Both the position numbers and the translations under genes were made by a program. Under the pieces are notes generated by a model. It saw only the letters and a program-made list of their open reading frames with translations, did no database searches and had not been told where the DNA came from. A stretch of DNA of 41,033 bases from Actinomycetota bacterium (GTDB lineage: Bacteria; Actinomycetota; Acidimicrobiia; Acidimicrobiales; Acidimicrobilacustridaceae), in the NCBI GenBank assembly GCA_009703925.1, contig WLFD01000004.1, positions 1-41,033 on the forward strand, written 5' to 3'. This document shows, one piece after another, positions 26,369 to 36,725 of this stretch. How positions within the stretch are numbered: the first letter of the stretch is position 1; every line of letters starts with the position of its first letter.

Positions 26369-27976
26369 GTGATTCGTGATCAGCTCGTCGCTTCGCTGCG
26401 TTCCGCCCTTTCGGTACTCGAGATCCAACCCGTTCCCGAGAACGTCAATCTCGAACGGCCGGCTCACCGCGAGCACGGAGACTGGTCGTCCAACATCGCA
26501 TTGGCGGCGGCGAAGGCCGCAGGCTGGAATCCCCGGGAACTCGCCGGCCGGATGGCCGAGATCCTGAATGCCGATCTGCCTGCACACGTGACCTCGGTCG
26601 AGGTGGCCGGCCCCGGGTTCGTGAACTTCCGACTCGCGGATTCCTGGCTCCACGATGTTCTTGTCGACGTGCAGCAAGCCGGTGTCGCCGGATACGCACG
26701 GGCGACCACCGGTTCCGGGACCAAAGTGCTGGTGGAGTTCGTCAGTGCCAACCCGACCGGACCGTTGCATGCCGGCCATGGTCGGGGCGCCGCCTACGGC
26801 GATTCACTCGTCCGGATCATGCAGCGCTGCGGCTACGAGGTCGACAGGGAGAACTACCTGAACGACCGGGGCACGCAGATGCAGTTGTTCGTGGCATCGC
26901 TCGAAGCGCGTCAGCGCGGCGAGGACGTTCCCGAGGGCGGCTACAAGGGTCAGTACATCATCGACTGGGCTGCCGAGATTCCGGCTGGTGCCGACACCTT
27001 CGAGTGGGGCGAGCAACGTGCCGTTGCCGATCACCTCGAAACTCTCGGGCGAATGAACGTTGATTTCGATTCATGGTTCAGCGAACGGTCGATGGTCGAT
27101 TCGGGTGCGATCGAAACGACACTGGCCGATCTGCGCGAGCGCGGGGTCGTCTACGAGAAGGACGGAGCGACATGGCTCCGTTCCACGGACTTCCGGGACG
27201 ACAAGGACCGCGTGCTCATCAAGAGCGACGGCGAGTTCACCTATCTCCTCCCGGACATCGCCTATCACCGCGACAAGTTCTCGCGCGGGTACGACCTCCT
27301 CATCGACGTCTGGGGAGCCGACCATCACGGATATGTTCCGCGCATGAAGGCCGCGATGCAGTCCCTCGGCCATGACCCCGCCGAACTTGAAGTCCAGATC
27401 ATTCAGTTGGTGAATCTCCTCAAGGGTGGCGAGCCGGTCCGATTCTCGAAGAGAGCCGGTGACATCGTCGAACTGGCGGAGGTGCTCGACGAGGTCGGTG
27501 CCGATTCGGCAAGGCTCACCTACCTGCTCCAGTCCATCGACTCGACGCAGACCTTCGATTACGACGTGGTGAAGAGTCGGGCGATGGACAACCCCGTCTT
27601 CTATGTCCAGATGGCGTATGCCCGGATTCGTTCGATCTTCCGCGTGGCGGAGGAGCGTGCAGTGGCCATCGCTCCGCTCGATCAGGTCGACCTCTCGTTG
27701 CTCACACACGAGCGCGAACTCGAAATCCTGAGGACGCTTTCGGAACTCCCGGACACCGTCGTGACCGCGTCGGCAGATCGGGCGCCGCATCGCATTGCCA
27801 CATGGATCCGCGAACTCGCCGGAGCAGTACACGGCTTCTACCACGACTGTTATGTGATGGGTGATGGCGTCTCGCCCGAGCTCACCCAGGCGCGGCTGCA
27901 ACTTGCGGCGGCGGCTTCGGTTGGTCTTCTCATCGGTCTCGACCTTCTCGGTGTCAGTGCGCCCGAGCAGATGTGA
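26369..27976 (+). CDS. argS: Arginyl-tRNA synthetase
   Basis: VEFVSANPTGPLHAGHGRGAAYGDSL (HIGH = HAGH); YDLLIDVWGADHHGYVPRMKAAMQSLG; GTG start. Confidence 0.96.
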   Translation: MIRDQLVASLRSALSVLEIQPVPENVNLERPAHREHGDWSSNIALAAAKAAGWNPRELAGRMAEILNADLPAHVTSVEVAGPGFVNFRLADSWLHDVLVDVQQAGVAGYARATTGSGTKVLVEFVSANPTGPLHAGHGRGAAYGDSLVRIMQRCGYEVDRENYLNDRGTQMQLFVASLEARQRGEDVPEGGYKGQYIIDWAAEIPAGADTFEWGEQRAVADHLETLGRMNVDFDSWFSERSMVDSGAIETTLADLRERGVVYEKDGATWLRSTDFRDDKDRVLIKSDGEFTYLLPDIAYHRDKFSRGYDLLIDVWGADHHGYVPRMKAAMQSLGHDPAELEVQIIQLVNLLKGGEPVRFSKRAGDIVELAEVLDEVGADSARLTYLLQSIDSTQTFDYDVVKSRAMDNPVFYVQMAYARIRSIFRVAEERAVAIAPLDQVDLSLLTHERELEILRTLSELPDTVVTASADRAPHRIATWIRELAGAVHGFYHDCYVMGDGVSPELTQARLQLAAAASVGLLIGLDLLGVSAPEQM

Positions 27977-27977
27977 G

Positions 27978-29255
27978 ATGGACATGGAACCGATTCCCCT
28001 TCGACTTCTTCCCGACACTGCGGAGATCGGCCCGAACGGCCAACTGATCATCGGTGGATGCGACACCCTCGAACTTGCTGCCGAGTTCGGTACGCCGCTG
28101 TTCGTGTATGACGAACAGCACCTGCGCAATCGCTGCCGCGAGGCCGTTGCCGCCTTCGGGCCGGGTGTGAACTACGCGACCAAGGCTTTCCTCTGCAAAG
28201 CGATGGCGAAGCTGGCGTTCGATGAAGGATGCAATCTCGACGTCTCGACCGGCGGGGAGTACCACGTTGCTCGGGCCGCGGGCGTGCCTGCCGATCGTCT
28301 CGTGTTGCACGGGAACAACAAGAGTCGCGCCGAACTGGCGACCGCCATGGGTGAAGGTATCGGTCGGATCATCGTCGACTCCTTCGACGAACTCGACCGG
28401 ATCGAATCGCTTGTGGCCGAGGGATCGCCGATCCCGAATGTTGTCATCAGGGTCACCCCCGGAGTCGAAGCACACACCCACGAATTCGTTCGCACCGGCC
28501 AGGACGATTCGAAGTTCGGTTTCGGATTGGCGAGCGGTCATGCCGATCTCGCCGTCGAACGGGCCAAGTCGTCACCGGCGATGAATCTGGTCGGCGTACA
28601 CGCGCACATCGGGTCGCAGGTGTTCGAAGCCAGATTCTTCGAGATGGCGATCGAGGTTCTTGCTCCGTTCATCGAACGACATCAGCTTCCCGAGCTCTCC
28701 GTGGGTGGCGGTCTTGGTGTCGCCTATGTCGCTGACGAATTCGCTCCGTCGATCGCCGAGTGGGGTGTGGCCGTCCGCAACGCGTGCGATGCGGCCGGAA
28801 TCACCGCGCAGGTCACGGCGGAGCCCGGACGGTCTCTTGTAGCGCAGGCGGCGGTGACGCTCTACACGGTCGGAACGATCAAGGATCTTCCCGAAATCCG
28901 CACGTATGTCGCTGTGGACGGTGGAATGAGCGACAACCCCCGACCCGTCCTGTACGGAAGCGGCTACGAAGCATTTCTTCCGCGCGAGGTCGATGCCGAC
29001 AGGTCGCGGTGTGTGACCATCGTCGGCAAGCATTGTGAATCGGGCGACATTCTGGTGCGCGACGGTCAGGTGCCGTCGGACCTGCAGGTGGGGGACATCC
29101 TGGCGACCCCGGTCACCGGCGCGTACGGGCATTCGATGGGATCCAACTACAACCTCGTAACCCGTCCGGCCGTCGTTTTCGTTGCCGACGGAAAGGCACG
29201 ACTCGTCGTTCGGCGCGAAACGTTCGACGATCTGCTTGCCCGCGACATCGACTGA
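27978..29255 (+). CDS. lysA: Diaminopimelate decarboxylase
   Basis: VNYATKAFLCKAMAKLAFDEGCNLDVSTGGE; VGVHAHIGSQ; CESGDILVRD; starts 1 nt after the argS stop. Confidence 0.95.
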   Translation: MDMEPIPLRLLPDTAEIGPNGQLIIGGCDTLELAAEFGTPLFVYDEQHLRNRCREAVAAFGPGVNYATKAFLCKAMAKLAFDEGCNLDVSTGGEYHVARAAGVPADRLVLHGNNKSRAELATAMGEGIGRIIVDSFDELDRIESLVAEGSPIPNVVIRVTPGVEAHTHEFVRTGQDDSKFGFGLASGHADLAVERAKSSPAMNLVGVHAHIGSQVFEARFFEMAIEVLAPFIERHQLPELSVGGGLGVAYVADEFAPSIAEWGVAVRNACDAAGITAQVTAEPGRSLVAQAAVTLYTVGTIKDLPEIRTYVAVDGGMSDNPRPVLYGSGYEAFLPREVDADRSRCVTIVGKHCESGDILVRDGQVPSDLQVGDILATPVTGAYGHSMGSNYNLVTRPAVVFVADGKARLVVRRETFDDLLARDID

Positions 29256-29274
29256 CTGACGGCGGGTCGGATTC

Positions 29275-30006
29275 GTGGACACCGTCGCCTACATCGCCAT
29301 CGGTCTGTCGGTCCTCGTCGCTGCCGGCATTCAGGGGACCACCGGATTCGGCTTCGCGCTGCTTTCGGTTCCGCTCATGTCCCTGTTCATCGAGCCCGAG
29401 CAGGCCGTGGTGATCTCGGCGAGTCTGGGGCTGCTGACAAGTTCGGTCCAGGCGTGGTCGGAACGTCATCATGGTGATCGACCGACGATCGTGAGGATGC
29501 TGATCGGTGCGGCGGTGGGGTCACCGTTCGGTCTGCTTGTTCTTGTCGTGGCGTCGCCCGGTCAACTCCGGTTCATCCTCGCTGGCGTCATCATCCTCTT
29601 CCTGATCCTCAACCTCCGGGGCCTCAGACTGAAACAGGGTGGACGCACCGTCGATCTCGGGGCGGGTGCGGTCAGCGGGGTTCTCAACACGTCATTGTCG
29701 ACGAACGGCCCGCCTCTCGTCATGGCCCTCCATGCCCGCCATCTGCCGGCAGAGCAGTTCCGGGGGACGCTCGCAGCGGTCTTCGCCGGATCGGGTCTCC
29801 TGACGGTGCTGCTGTTCGCCGGCGCCGGAAAATACTCGATCGACATTGCCCTGGCACTTGCGATCTCCCTTCCGACGCTCGCCATCGGATACTCGGTCGC
29901 CGCACGATTCCGTCATCGGATCCGCCCCGATCATTTTCGGAACGTCGTCACATGGCTTCTCTTCGTCACTGCGGTCCTCGCAACGCTCTCGGCGTTTCGC
30001 GCCTGA
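29275..30006 (+). CDS. TauE/SafE-family permease
   Basis: GTG start; multi-pass; AAGIQGTTGFGFALLSVPLMSLFIEPEQAVVISASLGLL. Confidence 0.82.
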   Translation: MDTVAYIAIGLSVLVAAGIQGTTGFGFALLSVPLMSLFIEPEQAVVISASLGLLTSSVQAWSERHHGDRPTIVRMLIGAAVGSPFGLLVLVVASPGQLRFILAGVIILFLILNLRGLRLKQGGRTVDLGAGAVSGVLNTSLSTNGPPLVMALHARHLPAEQFRGTLAAVFAGSGLLTVLLFAGAGKYSIDIALALAISLPTLAIGYSVAARFRHRIRPDHFRNVVTWLLFVTAVLATLSAFRA

Positions 30007-30025
30007 TCCGGACCGCCACGGAGAT

Positions 30026-30706
30026 TCACCGAGGAACGGTGTCGACCTCGCGGAGGCTCGTCCTCGGCAGCGGGAGGTGACCGTCGAGGACCGCGATGTA
30101 CGGCTCGGCTTCTCCTGTTCCGGGGAGTGAACGCAGTTCGTCTGCAGTCCGTCGGCTGTTGAGAGCGCGCACGGCCTCCCAGGCCGAAACCTCGATGGTC
30201 CAACCGATGGGCCCGTCGTGACTGACCCAGACCCGATCGGCGTCGCGACACTCGATCGCTCCGAGTCCGGTGTCGCGGAGCCAGTACGACACGGCCGACA
30301 TGGTCATGGGCAGGACGATCTCGGTGTCGAACGATGAACTGTCCGGCTGTCGAACCGCGGCCAGCAGATCGTGCTCGTGCACGACGAGATCGCCGTAGAG
30401 CGCATCCGACGCCGAAAGGGTCGCCGCTATGGCGGTGTCGAGTCCTTCCCATTCGCTGAGGAGCTCCCCGAGCCGCTGGGAACGGCGTTCGTCGACGATG
30501 CCCCGGAGCCAGCCGTCGAGATCGCCGTCGGGGAGATTCCCGGAGCCGATCGCGGCCGGCAGTCCGACGACATGGCCGAGGAGATCTTTCACCGACCATT
30601 CGGGGCAGGCGGGAACGATGGCATCGAGGGAGTCGGCGGGGAGATCGCGGACGACCGTGCAGATTCTGTCCCGGGTGTTGAGGTAGGCCTCGAGGCGATC
30701 GGTCAT
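30026..30706 (-). CDS. Maleylpyruvate-isomerase-family (DinB-fold, TIGR03083-like) mycothiol-dependent-type protein
   Basis: VPACPEWSVKDLLGHVVGLPAAI; ALYGDLVVHEHDLLAAV; start at 30706 with TACAGT 6 nt upstream. Confidence 0.78.
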   Translation of the reverse strand: MTDRLEAYLNTRDRICTVVRDLPADSLDAIVPACPEWSVKDLLGHVVGLPAAIGSGNLPDGDLDGWLRGIVDERRSQRLGELLSEWEGLDTAIAATLSASDALYGDLVVHEHDLLAAVRQPDSSSFDTEIVLPMTMSAVSYWLRDTGLGAIECRDADRVWVSHDGPIGWTIEVSAWEAVRALNSRRTADELRSLPGTGEAEPYIAVLDGHLPLPRTSLREVDTVPR

Positions 30707-30815
30707 GCGAAGACTGTACGCGGGAAGCAGTGATCCGGCGGAGGTCGGTCCGACCTCGAAAAGGGAACTCGAAACCCGTCGGGTGGACGGGTCCGCGGCC
30801 GGTAGCCTCGCTGAC

Positions 30816-32150
30816 GTGAACGGTTCCGTTGTGCGAGTCGGCGTCCTTGGTTGTGGCACGGTCGGTGCCTCGTTGATCGCGTTGGCGCAGCGCCAGCGAC
30901 CCACCATCGAATCGCGCACCGGACTGGAACTCGACATCGTCCGGGTTGCCGTCCGCGATCTCGACGCACCCCGATCGGTCGATCTGCCGCGATCGTCATT
31001 CACGGTCGACGCCGCTGCGATCGTCGCCGATCCGGAGATCGACGTGATTGTCGAGGTCATGGGTGGCATCGAGCCGGCCCGCACACTCGTGCTTGCCGCG
31101 CTGGCGGCGGGCAAGCCGGTCATCACCGCGAACAAGGCGCTGGTTGCCGCCTTCGGTGCCGAACTGTTCGCCGCGGCCGAGGCCGGTGGTGTCGACCTGC
31201 TGTTCGAGGCCGCTGTCGCCGGGGGCATCCCGTTCGTGCGACCGCTGCGCGAATCGCTTCTCGCGGAACCGGTCGAGCGGGTGCTGGGGATTGTCAACGG
31301 CACGACCAACTACATCCTCACCCGGATGACCGAAGCCGGCGCCGACTATTCCGATGCCCTGGCGGAAGCACAGGCGCTCGGTTACGCAGAAGCCGATCCG
31401 ACTGCAGATGTCGAAGGTCACGATGCTGCGGCGAAGATAGCGATCGTCGCCTCGATAGCGTTCGGCGCCCAGCTCACCGGTGACGATGTCTCCTGTGAGG
31501 GAATCTCGAATCTGACTGCTGACGACATCGCCTTCGCCGGTCGACACGGATTCGTCGTGAAGCTTCTGGCTGTGGCCGAAAAGTTCACGGGTCCGAACGG
31601 CGTCGAGCTCTCGGCGCGCGTCCACCCCTGTCTCGTTCCGTCGACACACCCTCTTGCTGCTGTCCGCGACAGTTTCAACGCCGTGTTCGTCCAGGGCGAG
31701 GCAGTCGGAGATCTGATGTTCTACGGGCGCGGTGCCGGTGGCGATCCCACCGCCAGCGCGGTACTCGGCGACCTCGTCGATGCCGCAGTGAACCTTCGAC
31801 GCGGGGCCCACGCATCGATCGGTTCGCTCGCTCCGTTTCCCATGCGCTCTCCGCTGGAACTGACCAGCGCCTATTACCTGAATGTCCAAGTAGCCGACAG
31901 GCCCGGTGTCCTCGCTCTCATCGCCAACGTCTTTGGCGAGAACGGCGTCTCCATCGAATCGATGGAACAGGGCGGGACCTTCATGGTCGGTGGCGGCCAG
32001 GGTGAGGGCCGGGCGCGGATCGACTTCATCACCCATCAGGCTCGGGGGCAGGATCTCGAGTCCACGATCGCGACATTGCGATCGCTCGACGCCGTGCGAC
32101 ATGTCGGAAGCCTGATCCGGGTACTTGCCACCGAGGAAGTCTCGTCATGA
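30816..32150 (+). CDS. hom: Homoserine dehydrogenase with C-terminal ACT domain
   Basis: VRVGVLGCGTVGASL; VITANKALVAAFG; GIVNGTTNYILTRM; YYLNVQVADRPGVLALIANVFGENGVSIESM (ACT). Confidence 0.95.
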   Translation: MNGSVVRVGVLGCGTVGASLIALAQRQRPTIESRTGLELDIVRVAVRDLDAPRSVDLPRSSFTVDAAAIVADPEIDVIVEVMGGIEPARTLVLAALAAGKPVITANKALVAAFGAELFAAAEAGGVDLLFEAAVAGGIPFVRPLRESLLAEPVERVLGIVNGTTNYILTRMTEAGADYSDALAEAQALGYAEADPTADVEGHDAAAKIAIVASIAFGAQLTGDDVSCEGISNLTADDIAFAGRHGFVVKLLAVAEKFTGPNGVELSARVHPCLVPSTHPLAAVRDSFNAVFVQGEAVGDLMFYGRGAGGDPTASAVLGDLVDAAVNLRRGAHASIGSLAPFPMRSPLELTSAYYLNVQVADRPGVLALIANVFGENGVSIESMEQGGTFMVGGGQGEGRARIDFITHQARGQDLESTIATLRSLDAVRHVGSLIRVLATEEVSS

Positions 32151-33559
32151 CGCCGATGTCCTACGTGAGCACACGCGGTGCAGCCCCCGAACTGGGATTC
32201 GCCGACACCCTTCTCGCCGGCCTCGCCCGCGACGGTGGGCTCTATGTCCCCGAGCGGTGGCCGTCGATCACCGTCGGAGCCTTCGAACGGTTCGCAACGG
32301 CGAGCTATGCCGATGTTGCGACAGAAGTCATGTGGCCGTTCGTCGAGGGTGCCATCGAGCATGACGTGTTCGCTCAACTGGTCGCGGATTCCTACGCCAC
32401 CTTCGCGACGCCCGATGTCGTGCCGCTTGTCGAACTCGGTGACAACATGTGGTTGGCCGAGTTGTTCCACGGCCCGACGCTGGCGTTCAAGGACATCGCG
32501 CTCCAGCTGGTCGGGCGGCTGTTCGATCACGAGTTGACCCGCCGCGGCGAGCGGGTGACGATCGTCGGAGCGACCTCGGGCGACACCGGATCCGCAGCGA
32601 TCGAGGCACTGCGCGACCGCGCTTCGGCCGAGGTGTTCATCCTTCATCCGTCGGGGAGGGTGTCCGACGTCCAGCGTCGCCAGATGACAACGGTGACTGC
32701 CTCCAACGTGCACAACATCGCCGTCGAAGGCACGTTCGACGACTGTCAGGACATCGTCAAGGCCCTGTTCGCCGACGACACGTTCCGCGACCGACGAAAT
32801 CTCTCGGCCGTGAACTCGATCAACTGGGCGCGTGTCATGGCCCAGACCGTTTACTACGTCACGAGTGCCGCCCGTCTTGGTGGGGGAGCCGGTCGACCGG
32901 TCGCCTTCTCGGTACCCACCGGCAATTTCGGCAACGTGTTCGCCGGCTACGGAGCGCAGCGGATGGGAACACCCATCTCGCAGTTCATCGTCGCCTCGAA
33001 CCGCAACGACATCCTGACCAGATTCCTGACGACCGGAACGATGACCATCGGCGATGTGGAACCGACGCTGAGTCCGAGCATGGACATCCAGGTCTCGTCG
33101 AACCTCGAACGCCTGCTTTTCGAGGTCTACGGGCGCGACGGTTCCGAGATCGCCGAGCTGATGGCTCGCTTCCGGGCCGACGGGTCCGTTTCGGTCGATG
33201 CCGGGCGCCTCGACCTGCTGGCTGAACACTGGTCGGCCGGCCGGGTCGATGATGCCGAGACCGCGGCGACCATCGCCGCCCTCCACGAGCGCACCGGAAT
33301 GCTGATCGATCCGCATACGGCGGTCGGTCTGGCTGCGGCGGTCAACGAGCGGGCCGATGTCGATGTGCCGATGGTCGTTCTGGGCACGGCCCATCCGGCC
33401 AAGTTCCCCGATGCGGTCGAAGCGGCATCGGGTATCCGGCCCCCGCTTCCGGCCCATCTGGCCGATCTCTTCGAGCGTCCGGAGCACTTCGAGGTCGTTC
33501 CGAACGACTACCCGATGGTCAGGTCACTGATCGAGAACACCCTCGACGCCACCCGCTGA
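32147..33559 (+). CDS. thrC: Threonine synthase
   Basis: YVSTRG; LFHGPTLAFKDIALQLVGRLFDHEL; VGATSGDTGSAAIEAL; VPTGNFGNVFAGYGAQRMG; ATGA overlap with hom. Confidence 0.95.
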   Translation: MTPMSYVSTRGAAPELGFADTLLAGLARDGGLYVPERWPSITVGAFERFATASYADVATEVMWPFVEGAIEHDVFAQLVADSYATFATPDVVPLVELGDNMWLAELFHGPTLAFKDIALQLVGRLFDHELTRRGERVTIVGATSGDTGSAAIEALRDRASAEVFILHPSGRVSDVQRRQMTTVTASNVHNIAVEGTFDDCQDIVKALFADDTFRDRRNLSAVNSINWARVMAQTVYYVTSAARLGGGAGRPVAFSVPTGNFGNVFAGYGAQRMGTPISQFIVASNRNDILTRFLTTGTMTIGDVEPTLSPSMDIQVSSNLERLLFEVYGRDGSEIAELMARFRADGSVSVDAGRLDLLAEHWSAGRVDDAETAATIAALHERTGMLIDPHTAVGLAAAVNERADVDVPMVVLGTAHPAKFPDAVEAASGIRPPLPAHLADLFERPEHFEVVPNDYPMVRSLIENTLDATR

Positions 33560-33593
33560 GCCATCGGTGGGCAAAATGCGCCACACTTGGGGC

Positions 33594-34742
33594 ATGAAGT
33601 ACGTGGTCTGTGTCCCCGATGGTTGTGCCGATGAACCTCTCGCCGAACTCGGCGGGCGGACTCCGATGCAGGCGGCACATATGCCGAACCTCGACCGGAT
33701 CGCGAAACGTTCGACGCTCGGTCGAGCTGCGGTCATTCCCGAGGGGCTTCCCCCGGGCTCCGACGTCGGCAACATGTCGATCTTCGGCTACGACCCCGCG
33801 AAGTACCACACGGGTCGCGCTCCGATCGAAGCAGCGGCTCTCGGACTCCGCTTGCGTCCCGACCAGGTCGCGTACCGCTGCAATCTCGTGACCATCGGCG
33901 CCGACGGAACCATGGTCGATTTCGCCGGTGGTCATCCGTCCACCGAGGACGCCGCAAAGGTCATCGAGGCTCTGCAGGAAGCGCTCGGTGGTGACGGCGT
34001 CGAGTTCCATCCCGGAGTCCAGTACCGACACATCCTCGTCGCCCCCGCATCGTGGGCCGAAGCGGACTGCACGCCGCCGCATGATCTCACCGGCAAGCCG
34101 TCGGTACCTCCGACAGGTCCGGCCGCTCCGGAACTCCTCCGGCTCATGGACGCATCGCGCGAGGTCCTCGCCGGATTCGACCTCGCCGCAAATCAGATCT
34201 GGCTCTGGGGTCAAGGTTTCCAACCGGACATGCCGTCGTTCGAAAGTGCCTATGGACTCGATGCGGCTCTGGTGACGGCGGTCGATCTCGTCCGCGGGCT
34301 GGGCGTGTTGACGGGAATCGATGCAGTGCATCTCGAATCGGCCACCGGTTGGTACGACACCGATTACGAGGGGAAGCGCGATTGCGCTCTCGCCGCCCTC
34401 GATGCCGGCGCCGATCTGTTCATCATCCACGTCGAGGCCACCGATGAGGCCGGCCATGCCGGAAACATCGAGGAGAAGGTCAGGGCTCTGGAGAACTGGG
34501 ACTCGCGCATCCTCGCCGGTCTGATCGAGCATCTCGACGCGGCCGGTCCGTGGCGGATGCTCATGCTTCCCGATCATGCAACTCCGCTGGCCACCAGGAC
34601 CCACACCTCCGAACCCGTGCCCTACCTGCTCTTCGACTCACAGGTCGATGGTCCGGGTGGCGTCTACACGGAGGAGGGCGTCGCCGATCTGCCGGTGGTC
34701 GCCGGTCACGAGCTCATGGGGCAACTGGTTTCCCGACGCTGA
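33594..34742 (+). CDS. apgM-type cofactor-independent phosphoglycerate mutase-like protein, proposed homoserine kinase (TIGR02535-like)
   Basis: MKYVVCVPDGCADEPLAELGGRTPMQAAHMPNLDRIA; PPGSDVGNMSIFGYDP; HVEATDEAGHAGN; MLPDHATP. Directly downstream of hom-thrC. Confidence 0.85.
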   Translation: MKYVVCVPDGCADEPLAELGGRTPMQAAHMPNLDRIAKRSTLGRAAVIPEGLPPGSDVGNMSIFGYDPAKYHTGRAPIEAAALGLRLRPDQVAYRCNLVTIGADGTMVDFAGGHPSTEDAAKVIEALQEALGGDGVEFHPGVQYRHILVAPASWAEADCTPPHDLTGKPSVPPTGPAAPELLRLMDASREVLAGFDLAANQIWLWGQGFQPDMPSFESAYGLDAALVTAVDLVRGLGVLTGIDAVHLESATGWYDTDYEGKRDCALAALDAGADLFIIHVEATDEAGHAGNIEEKVRALENWDSRILAGLIEHLDAAGPWRMLMLPDHATPLATRTHTSEPVPYLLFDSQVDGPGGVYTEEGVADLPVVAGHELMGQLVSRR

Positions 34743-34870
34743 TCCGGCGGGGTCGGTTGCCCGGCCCGGGTGCCACAGATACGCTCGGGATCGTTGTACG
34801 ACGCCGATCATCCCGATTCGCGCCTCGTCATCTCCCCGCCGTCCGGCGGACCGGTTGCGCAATCAGCGTC

Positions 34871-34930
34871 GCCGATACCCCCATTCGCCAGCCAGGCATT
34901 CCCGCCTGAAACCCTCCCGGCTTCCCTTGG
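34871..34930 (+). promoter_or_regulatory. C-rich/G-poor rho leader segment, candidate rut-like region
   Basis: Hand count: 28 C vs 12 G in 60 nt, inside the 239-nt gap before rho. Confidence 0.4.
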
Positions 34931-34981
34931 CGTTCATCGCCCGACCGGTTGGGTGCACCCGATCCGAGAGACAAAATCACC

Positions 34982-36634
34982 ATGGCTGACCAACTTGAAC
35001 GTTCCGCACTCGAGTCGAAGGAGCGCGACGAACTGGTGACGATCGCCGTCGCTCTGGGCGGAAAGCCCGCAGCGCGCGCGAAGAAGTCGACAATCATCGA
35101 CCTGATCCTCGATCTGACCGGAGTCACCTCCGGTGCCCCCGAAGCCGCTGCCGTATCCCCCGAGGCCGAACCGGCTCCGGCCCGACGTCCCCGACGTCCC
35201 CGGAATGCAACGGCCGAAGCGGCCACCGACGCCGAAACCGCTGTTGCCGTGGATGCGGGCACTGTCGAATCGGACGGCGATGCCGAACCGACCGCCGACG
35301 CTCCCGCATCTGATGAGGCGCCCGTGCCGACACGTAATGCCCGTGCGCCTCGTGAACCTCGTGAACCCCGTGAGTCCGGTGAACCTCGTGCCGAAGGTGA
35401 AGCCGATCCCGACGGCGACGGCCGTCGCCGTCGTCGGCGTGGACGCGACCGCGACAACGATCGCGGTGGAGATCGCCCGGGGCGCTCGGAGGAGTCGTTC
35501 TTCGGCGAGCCGATTCCGGTCTCCGGCGTACTCGATCTCCGCGACGAGGGTTACGGATTCATCCGGGTCAACAGTTATCTCTCGAGTCGCGAAGACGTCT
35601 ATGTCTCGGTCAAGCAGGCTCGTCAGTTCTCGCTCCGACGCGGTGATCTGGTGGCAGGAACAAGTCGGCCCGCAGCGCGCAATGAAAAGAACCCGGCACT
35701 CCTGACAATCGACTCGGTCAATGGACTCGATCCCGATCTGGCCCGTGATCGCCGGCGATTCGAAGATCTAACGCCCCTCTTCCCCGACGAGAAACTCCAC
35801 CTTTCAAGTCGCGATGAGCCATACAACATGACGTCGCGCATCATCGACCTCATCGCCCCGATCGGCAAGGGACAGCGCGGATTGATCGTGTCGCCTCCGA
35901 AGGCGGGCAAGACCACGATCATGAAGCAGATCGCCAAGTCGATCGAGGAGAACAACCCCGAGGTCCACCTGATCGTGCTGCTCGTCGACGAGCGCCCCGA
36001 GGAAGTCACCGACATGCGTCGGTCGGTAGGAGGCGAAGTTGTCGCCTCGACATTCGACCGTCCCGCCGAAGAGCACACCGCCGTTGCCGAACTCGTCATC
36101 GAACGGGCCAAGCGAATGGTTGAAGAGGGCAAGGACGTCGTCGTCATTCTCGACGGCATCACCCGTCTCGCCCGCGCCTACAACCTGGCGGCGCCGGCGA
36201 CGGGACGCGTCATGTCCGGTGGAATCGACACCGGGGCGCTGTACCCGCCCAAGAAGTTCTTCGGCGCTGCCCGCAACGTCGAGGAGGGTGGCTCGCTCAC
36301 GATCCTCGCCAGCGCCCTCGTCGAGACCGGCTCCCGCATGGACGAAGTCATCTTCGAGGAGTTCAAGGGAACCGGGAACATGGAACTCCGTCTCGATCGC
36401 CGCATGGCCGAGCGTCGGATCTACCCAGCCATCGACGTGGACGCCTCCTCGACTCGCCACGAGGAACTGCTTTTCGACCGCACCCAGCTTCAGCAGGTCT
36501 ACAAGTTGCGTCGGGTGCTCTCGGGCCTCGCCGCCGAAGGTGGAAGTGGAGCTCCCGGGCTCGAAATGCTGATCGATCGCCTCGGCACCTTCCGCACCAA
36601 TGACGAATTCCTCGCCGAAATCGCCAAGGGCTGA
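34982..36634 (+). CDS. rho: Transcription termination factor Rho with low-complexity N-terminal insertion
   Basis: [27 protein letters not shown]; insertion with [17 protein letters not shown] and [57 protein letters not shown]. Confidence 0.97.
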   Translation: MADQLERSALESKERDELVTIAVALGGKPAARAKKSTIIDLILDLTGVTSGAPEAAAVSPEAEPAPARRPRRPRNATAEAATDAETAVAVDAGTVESDGDAEPTADAPASDEAPVPTRNARAPREPREPRESGEPRAEGEADPDGDGRRRRRRGRDRDNDRGGDRPGRSEESFFGEPIPVSGVLDLRDEGYGFIRVNSYLSSREDVYVSVKQARQFSLRRGDLVAGTSRPAARNEKNPALLTIDSVNGLDPDLARDRRRFEDLTPLFPDEKLHLSSRDEPYNMTSRIIDLIAPIGKGQRGLIVSPPKAGKTTIMKQIAKSIEENNPEVHLIVLLVDERPEEVTDMRRSVGGEVVASTFDRPAEEHTAVAELVIERAKRMVEEGKDVVVILDGITRLARAYNLAAPATGRVMSGGIDTGALYPPKKFFGAARNVEEGGSLTILASALVETGSRMDEVIFEEFKGTGNMELRLDRRMAERRIYPAIDVDASSTRHEELLFDRTQLQQVYKLRRVLSGLAAEGGSGAPGLEMLIDRLGTFRTNDEFLAEIAKG

Positions 36635-36725
36635 ACCCTTCCGACCTGCATCGATACCCCCGTATTGCGGTTCTCGCCGCTGACCGGCAAACTTACCAAT
36701 TCCAAATTCTCTCTGGAGTACAGCC

